Shown here piece by piece: positions 37,670 through 42,500 of a stretch of DNA of 42,500 nucleotides. Numbering within the stretch: the first letter of the stretch is position 1; each line of letters opens with the position of its first letter. Source of the stretch: Symbiodinium natans (lineage: Eukaryota > Sar > Dinophyceae > Suessiales > Symbiodiniaceae); assembly GCA_905221605.1 (NCBI GenBank), contig CAJNDS010002212.1, forward strand, positions 425,001-467,500. The letters run 5' to 3'. Both the position numbers and the translations under genes were made by a program. Under the pieces are notes generated by a model, which searched no databases, was not told the DNA's origin, and saw only the letters and a list, made by a program, of their open reading frames with translations.

Positions 37670-38276
37670 ACACGCCCCCAGCACAGCCCTAAACCTTAAA
37701 CCCTAAACCCTATGCCGAAACCCTAAACCCTAAACCCTGTAAGCCTTTAAGCCCCTCAAACCAAAACCCTAGAAACCCCATAAGCAGCCCGCCCGAAAAA
37801 ACCCTGATAAGCCTCTAAGCCCCTCAAGAACCCCCGCCTAAACCACAAGCCCCAAACCCTAAACCCTAAACCGCAAACCCTAAACCCTAAACCCCAACCC
37901 CCAAAGCCCAAAGCCCAAACCCGAAACCCTGGAAGCCTTTAAGCCCCCCCTAAACCCTAAACCCTAAACCCTAAACCCTAAACCCTAAACCCTAAACCCT
38001 AAACCCTAAACCCTAAACCCTAAACCATAAACCCTAAACCCTAACCCTAAACCCTAAACCCTAAACCCTCTAGACCGCTCAGCTTCCCGGGGGCCCGGGC
38101 ATGCCGAAGGGCCCCTCGGAGGGAAGAACATATGCAGGATGGGAGACCGGCCTGGGGCAGCCCCCGGTTCTTATGGGTTTAGGGTTTAGGGTTTAGGGTT
38201 TAGGGTTTAGGGTTTAGGGTTTAGGGTTTAGGGTTTAGGGTTTAGGGTTTAGGGTTTAGGGTTTAGGGTTTAGAAA
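37670..38276. repeat. Long CCCTAAA - spacer - TTTAGGG cassette
   Basis: CCCTAAA units, decayed to 37850 and then nearly perfect to 38069, about thirty in all. Spacer 38070-38174 is GC-rich and unique. About fourteen exact TTTAGGG units run from 38175 to 38276. Confidence 0.9.
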
Positions 38277-38723
38277 CCAGTGCAATTGAGGGTAAACCAT
38301 GGAAGAAGGAACTTGCTCGAATTGGGCTTCTCGGGCTGTAAGGCCCTAACTGGAAACCCTAAACTCTAAACTCTTTACAGGGGTTGCAGGGCTTGGGGCC
38401 CCGAACACGACCCCCAATCATCTGGTTCAAGCGCCCATTTCCGTTCCTTCTTGAGACGCCGGCCGTGGGTGCTGGAGGAGCGCCTGCATGGTGTTCAGTT
38501 GAAGGGTCAAGGGTTTGGGCTTTGGGCTTGCTGGTTCAAGTAGGGTCTAGGACTTAGGGTGCTAGGGGTGTAGGGATGAGGGATTCAGGATTTGCGATCC
38601 ATTCTGCACAGTTTAGGACTCATGGTCTAAGGATTTGGGGGCTCCAGCCCATAAAATTTTATGGGTCCACTTATGACGTACTGACGGCTATTTGGGAGTT
38701 TAGATGTTGGTTTCTGCACAACA
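38277..38723. other. Gene-free region with a perfect palindrome
   Basis: Unique sequence with decayed G-rich telomere words around 38500-38600. CCCATAAAATTTTATGGG at 38648-38665 is a perfect 18-base palindrome. No gene seen. Confidence 0.6.
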
Positions 38724-39060
38724 ACCCTAAACCCCAAAACCCTAAACCCTAAACCCCAAACCCTAAACCCTAAACCCTAAACCCTAAACCCCAAACCCTA
38801 AACCCTAACCCTAAACGCTAAACCCCAAAACCCTAAACCCTAAACCCCAAACCCTAAACCCCAAACCCAAACCCACCTTCAGCCCGATTACCAGCCTTGA
38901 GGTGCAACACGCCGAGGTCCAAGAGGACAGCTCCGAGAATTGTCCAGGCCTGATGACTGTTGTGGGGATTTAGGGTTTAGGGCCTAGGGCGGTTTAGGGT
39001 TTAGGGTTTAGGAGGATTTGGGGCTTAGGGTGGTTTAGGCTTTAAAGGTTGGGGGGCTTC
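38724..39060. repeat. CCCTAAA - spacer - TTTAGGG cassette
   Basis: CCCTAAA with CCCCAAA variants at 38724-38876, a GC-rich spacer of about 85 bases, and degenerate TTTAGGG at 38962-39060. Confidence 0.85.
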
Positions 39061-39240
39061 GGGTTTCTGTCTTCCGGGTCCGAGCTTGGGGATGTTCTGA
39101 GATCGCGGCCCACTCCACCCGAGCTGTCCACAGAAAGCCAGCGGCTAGCGAAAGCCCGGCTGGAATCGAAGTGGCCACCAAACCCACCTCAGTTCCCAAG
39201 GTAGCTTTCAGACTTTCACTGGAGGAGAAGGGGGCGGGAG

Positions 39241-39258
39241 GGGGGGGGGGGGGGGGGG
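39241..39258. repeat. Poly-G tract (18 G)
   Basis: An uninterrupted run of 18 G after a G-rich lead-in. Confidence 0.95.
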
Positions 39259-40163
39259 CAGAATGGTATCCTGCATATTGTATCTAGGATACCCATAATG
39301 GGACCAGAATTTCGAAAACTCACCATATAGCCTTGCTAGACCATCAGCAGTGGTGGCTGCCTTGAACTCTTAAACCCTGGCCCTATAATCTTCCGTGCTG
39401 AGGCAGCCGCGACGACTGTCGACAGGTTCTGGAGCGCCCGGGGCTCAGCAACCATGGGTGCGGCATCTTGACCATCCGCATGCTCCAGGTGAGCGGAGGA
39501 AGGGGAGGGGGGCGGTTAAGGGTTTAGGGTTTAGGGTCTTGGGTTTAGGGTTTAGGGTTTCGGGCTTCTAACGTCCTAAACTCAAAAACCCCTCAAAGCC
39601 CTCAAACACTGCCTGAATTCTACCCTGGACCGCGCTCAAGTACCTACCTACTCTATCTGGGGTCCAGCGGGGCTTTCGCAGCCTCCGAGTATGAGCTTGC
39701 CGTTACAGGTACATCAGTGGCTGCAAGCTGACCACCTGGCCACATTGTTTTGAGCCGAAAGTCTGCTTTTTAGGGTTCAGGGGGCTAGGGTTTCGGGCTT
39801 CGGGTTTCAGAAGTTTGGGGGTTCACCGTAGGGGTACCGGGAGTAAATCGACCATAACTGCATCATGTCATACTAGGATTCCAATGTAGGGGCAAGGAAC
39901 CCACAGGGGACCCCGATTTGGAACAACCCGCCATGTCATCGGCCCCAGCAGCAAAAGAGAGGTTTCTTCCAGAACTCAGGTTTCCACTATTTGCTTAAGA
40001 ACCCCTCCAAAAAAAAGAGAAAGAGTATACAACCATTTAGCGATGATTCTTCGTGAGATTTGTGGATGGTTCCCAAGGCTTTGGTCCAGGCCTTGAGAAG
40101 GACCCCCTCCTCCCCAGGCTTCAACACCTTGCCATTCTCCTCACAGGGCAGAGTGGCTCCCCG
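39259..40163. other. Gene-free region
   Basis: Unique sequence with a short TTTAGGG array near 39518-39570. Around 39988-40010 there is a solitary arm ACTATTTGCTTAAGAACCCC of the foldback family at 26391-26496, without its partner. No gene seen. Confidence 0.5.
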
Positions 40164-40263
40164 ATATGAGGGTTAACGATATTAGGGGTACCTTCTTGGG
40201 GTCCTCATCACAAGGGGATCCTACTACCCCGAGGCCTTATATTAGGGGTCTATATGCCGGGTA
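40164..40263 (+). repeat. Dispersed repeat, second copy
   Basis: Aligns with the minus strand of 36826-36911: TATGAGGGTT, TTGGGGTCCT, GGGGATCCTACT and TTAGGGGTCTAT-like blocks occur in the same order. Confidence 0.55.
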
Positions 40264-41222
40264 CCTTAGGGCCATTTAGGGGTCCCTCTTTTCGGAATCC
40301 CCCCCCATATAGCCAGAGATGGACATGAAAAGAAGCACCTCGGCCCACAGGGAGAGCTCCGTCATGGCCCTAAAGGGGCGAAAATGGGTGCCTGTACTTT
40401 GGGATGTCCCCCCCCCTATACTAACAGTGCTTAGTAGGGATGATAATAGGGGTTCGTTGTATGGGGTCCCAAGGAGTGCTTGTTGAAGATCTGGGTCTGC
40501 TTGGGTTTTTGGGGTCAAGAAGATGAAGAAGCGGGGCCTTTTTTTGGGGTTGCCTCGCCAGTCTGACTCACATGTTGGAGCTGCGAGCCACGTGGCAGCG
40601 AGCGGCTGGCAACGCCAGTTTCCTGTCGTGCACGCGGCTTGTCGCGATTCCGTCCATCGACATGTAGGTCCCACCCCCACCCTAAGCCCTAAACCCTAAA
40701 ACGCCCTAAACCCCACATCCGAAGCGTTGGGCGCCCTTTCAAGATCAGTCGGACTGATCCCACTCCGCCACGTCAGCATGCCACCTGTTGCTGTCGGGCG
40801 CCTGAATGGACCGAGGAGAGTGTTGCCCTGGAACTGGCTGTTCTTCGAGAATTTGGAACCCTATCTTTCCATGGTATACACACGCGTTTGCTCTCTGCAC
40901 ATAGGGCCGGGGATGTGAGGTACCGAACTCCTTACAGTAAGAAGACACAGCGATTGCTGAGCGCGAGACTTTTGTAGGCCTCAGTGCCGTGCAAGAGACA
41001 TTCTCGCGATCTTCCCGCTTTTGTCATGTCCACATGAGTCGCTTGAGGGCCAAAACCGATATTGATATCGTGACTGGAGTAGGTGATCGAAAAAAATGTG
41101 TTGAGGCCCGCCCCTATCGCACTTTCTTGTTTTGATTCAGGCGCCGCCCCCCTCACAACGAATTAATCATTTGCTGCTTCCCACGCATCGCCTGACGCCA
41201 TATCCAACCATCCACATTTTGT
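40264..41222. other. Gene-free region
   Basis: Unique sequence; a 134-codon minus-strand ORF (40276-40680) has no recognisable domain and begins next to a short CCCTAAA stretch at 40680-40710. No gene supported. Confidence 0.45.
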
Positions 41223-41304
41223 CCTAAACCCTAAACCCTGAAACCTAAACCCTAAACCCTAAAACCTAAACCCTAAACCCTAAACCCTAAACCCTAAACC
41301 CTGC
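41223..41304. repeat. CCCTAAA array
   Basis: About eleven units, a few with one base lost. Confidence 0.92.
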
Positions 41305-41453
41305 CCAAGTTCCGGGCGAGTCCTGCAAGATCACGGCTCGCTGTCGCCTTTTCGGGGTGTCCTCGGCCAGGAGCAAGCCAAGAACGCATGAATGGGATGC
41401 ACTGAACTGACAACGGAGTTACTTTCTCAAACTCTAAACATACGAACCTGTAA

Positions 41454-41690
41454 TCCCTAAACCCTAGACCCTAAACCCTAACCCTAAACCCTAAACCCCA
41501 AACCCTAGATCCTAAACCCTAGACCCCTCTACTACGACTTGCCCTGACAGCCAGCATCAGCAGCCCCGGATGTGACACAATCTTTCGAAAATGAAGAACA
41601 AAGATCTCTTTTGCCCTAAATGGGTTTAGGGTTTAGGGTTTAGGGTCTAGGGTCTAGGGTCTAGGGTTTAGGGTTTAGGGTTTGGGGTTC
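41454..41690. repeat. CCCTAAA - spacer - TTTAGGG cassette
   Basis: CCCTAAA with CCCTAGA variants at 41454-41527, a spacer of about 94 bases, and TTTAGGG with TCTAGGG variants at 41622-41690. The same A-to-G/T-to-C variant occurs in both arms, in complementary form. Confidence 0.85.
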
Positions 41691-41868
41691 CTTTAAAAGG
41701 ATTATAGTATTATAAGGGGTACCCCCTACTTTCGGAAGAAATCCCCCAAAATCCTGTACCCCCCCGCAAACTTGGGCGACACCTGCCCTCCTCCAAAGCC
41801 CCCAATGAAGAAGACCAGCAGACTGGTTGATGGCAAACGGTAAAAACTCGCCCTAAAGCCTAGACTCT

Positions 41869-41964
<96 letters not shown>
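41869..41964. repeat. TAG trinucleotide microsatellite
   Basis: About 32 perfect TAG units. One minus-strand frame reads through as poly-Thr, which is an artefact. Confidence 0.98.
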
Positions 41965-42500
41965 GGTAGTTATATGGTGTCCTAGTATGGGCCCCTATAA
42001 GGGGGCCTCTTATAGAGCCCTTATGAACCCCTAGACAACCCAAGGAACCATACTTCAGAACCCTTTACAGGAGGTAAGGGGCCATATGAGCAGCCGCAAA
42101 AAATCTTATGTAAATGCTAATTAAAACATCGTGGGGTATCGCTTTTGGGGGGAGCCTTATCGCTTTATGGGACTTTGGCTCACTGCTACTACGAAAACCT
42201 ATCACTTTACTGCTTACTGCTTACGAGATCCTAGACCTGGAGCCCTCCCCTAAATACACCTGAATTCCTAAACCCGTTTCCTTTCTTTAGGATCTATAGA
42301 CTAAAGAGTGAGAGTGCTCCTTTTCTAGGAGCTGGAGCTCTCGCTGCTCGAATCAGAAATCCAAATCCTAAACTTCGAACCCTCAACCTGGGCCAGGGCC
42401 TTTGCCCAGCTCTTCGGGTGGCCAAATGGGTATCGTAGGGGTATCGCTTTGAGTATCACTCTGGAATAAGACATTGTTGCAGAACGACTACGAGATTCAA
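41965..42500. other. Gene-free right edge
   Basis: AT-richer unique sequence to the window edge, with short GGGGTATCGCTTT-like words repeated around 42133 and 42437. No ORF or element recognised. Confidence 0.5.

Noticed and set aside
37670-38276. CRISPR-like regular repeats
   Set aside because: These are head-to-tail seven-base telomere-type units without spacers of constant length.
41726-42043. Poly-threonine protein
   Set aside because: Translation of the TAG microsatellite on the opposite strand.

Overview
The window looks like nuclear DNA of a dinoflagellate, most plausibly a Symbiodiniaceae-like alga. Three things point that way: dozens of short interstitial arrays of the seven-base telomere repeat TTTAGGG/CCCTAAA in both orientations; a Ty1/Copia element carrying a methyltransferase-like domain between protease and integrase; and a long GC-rich LINE with a zinc-ribbon first ORF. 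There is no sign of bacterial operons, rRNA, convincing tRNA genes or CRISPR. The assignment is inference from repeat and retroelement style; no host marker gene is present.

Layout. 1-480 is an AC/ACGC microsatellite. 481-1660 holds two small ORFs, one a possible secreted Cys-rich protein, and a foldback element. 1661-4770 is non-coding and dense in telomere-like arrays. 4771-16423 is a near-complete LINE on the minus strand, bounded on both sides by telomere repeats. In reading order it encodes a zinc-ribbon/coiled-coil ORF1, a long region with recurring VD-x-RP modules, RNase H, an APE-type endonuclease, reverse transcriptase and a pair of C-terminal zinc fingers, spread over several overlapping frames. 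16540-24091 is a young, apparently intact Copia element, also on the minus strand. It has 120-bp LTRs, a primer-binding site, a polypurine tract, one 2104-codon gag-pol ORF and an extra 190-codon ORF between pol and the 3' LTR. The Copia element sits inside an older foldback element.

24092-42500 contains no gene I can support. It is a mosaic of telomere-like arrays, short GC-rich spacers, AT-rich foldback (MITE-like) elements of several families, microsatellites and homopolymer tracts. The most informative structural observation is that telomere arrays interrupt two of four copies of one MITE family inside the terminal repeat, one of them flanked by a roughly 15-bp duplication. This shows that at least some arrays arrived after the MITE.

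How the parts work together: both large coding units are self-contained retrotransposons. Copia would use tRNA priming, reverse transcription, RNase H and a DD35E integrase. The LINE would use endonuclease nicking and target-primed reverse transcription. The other repeats are non-autonomous or by-products of break repair. I could not run searches, so claims of novelty are provisional.
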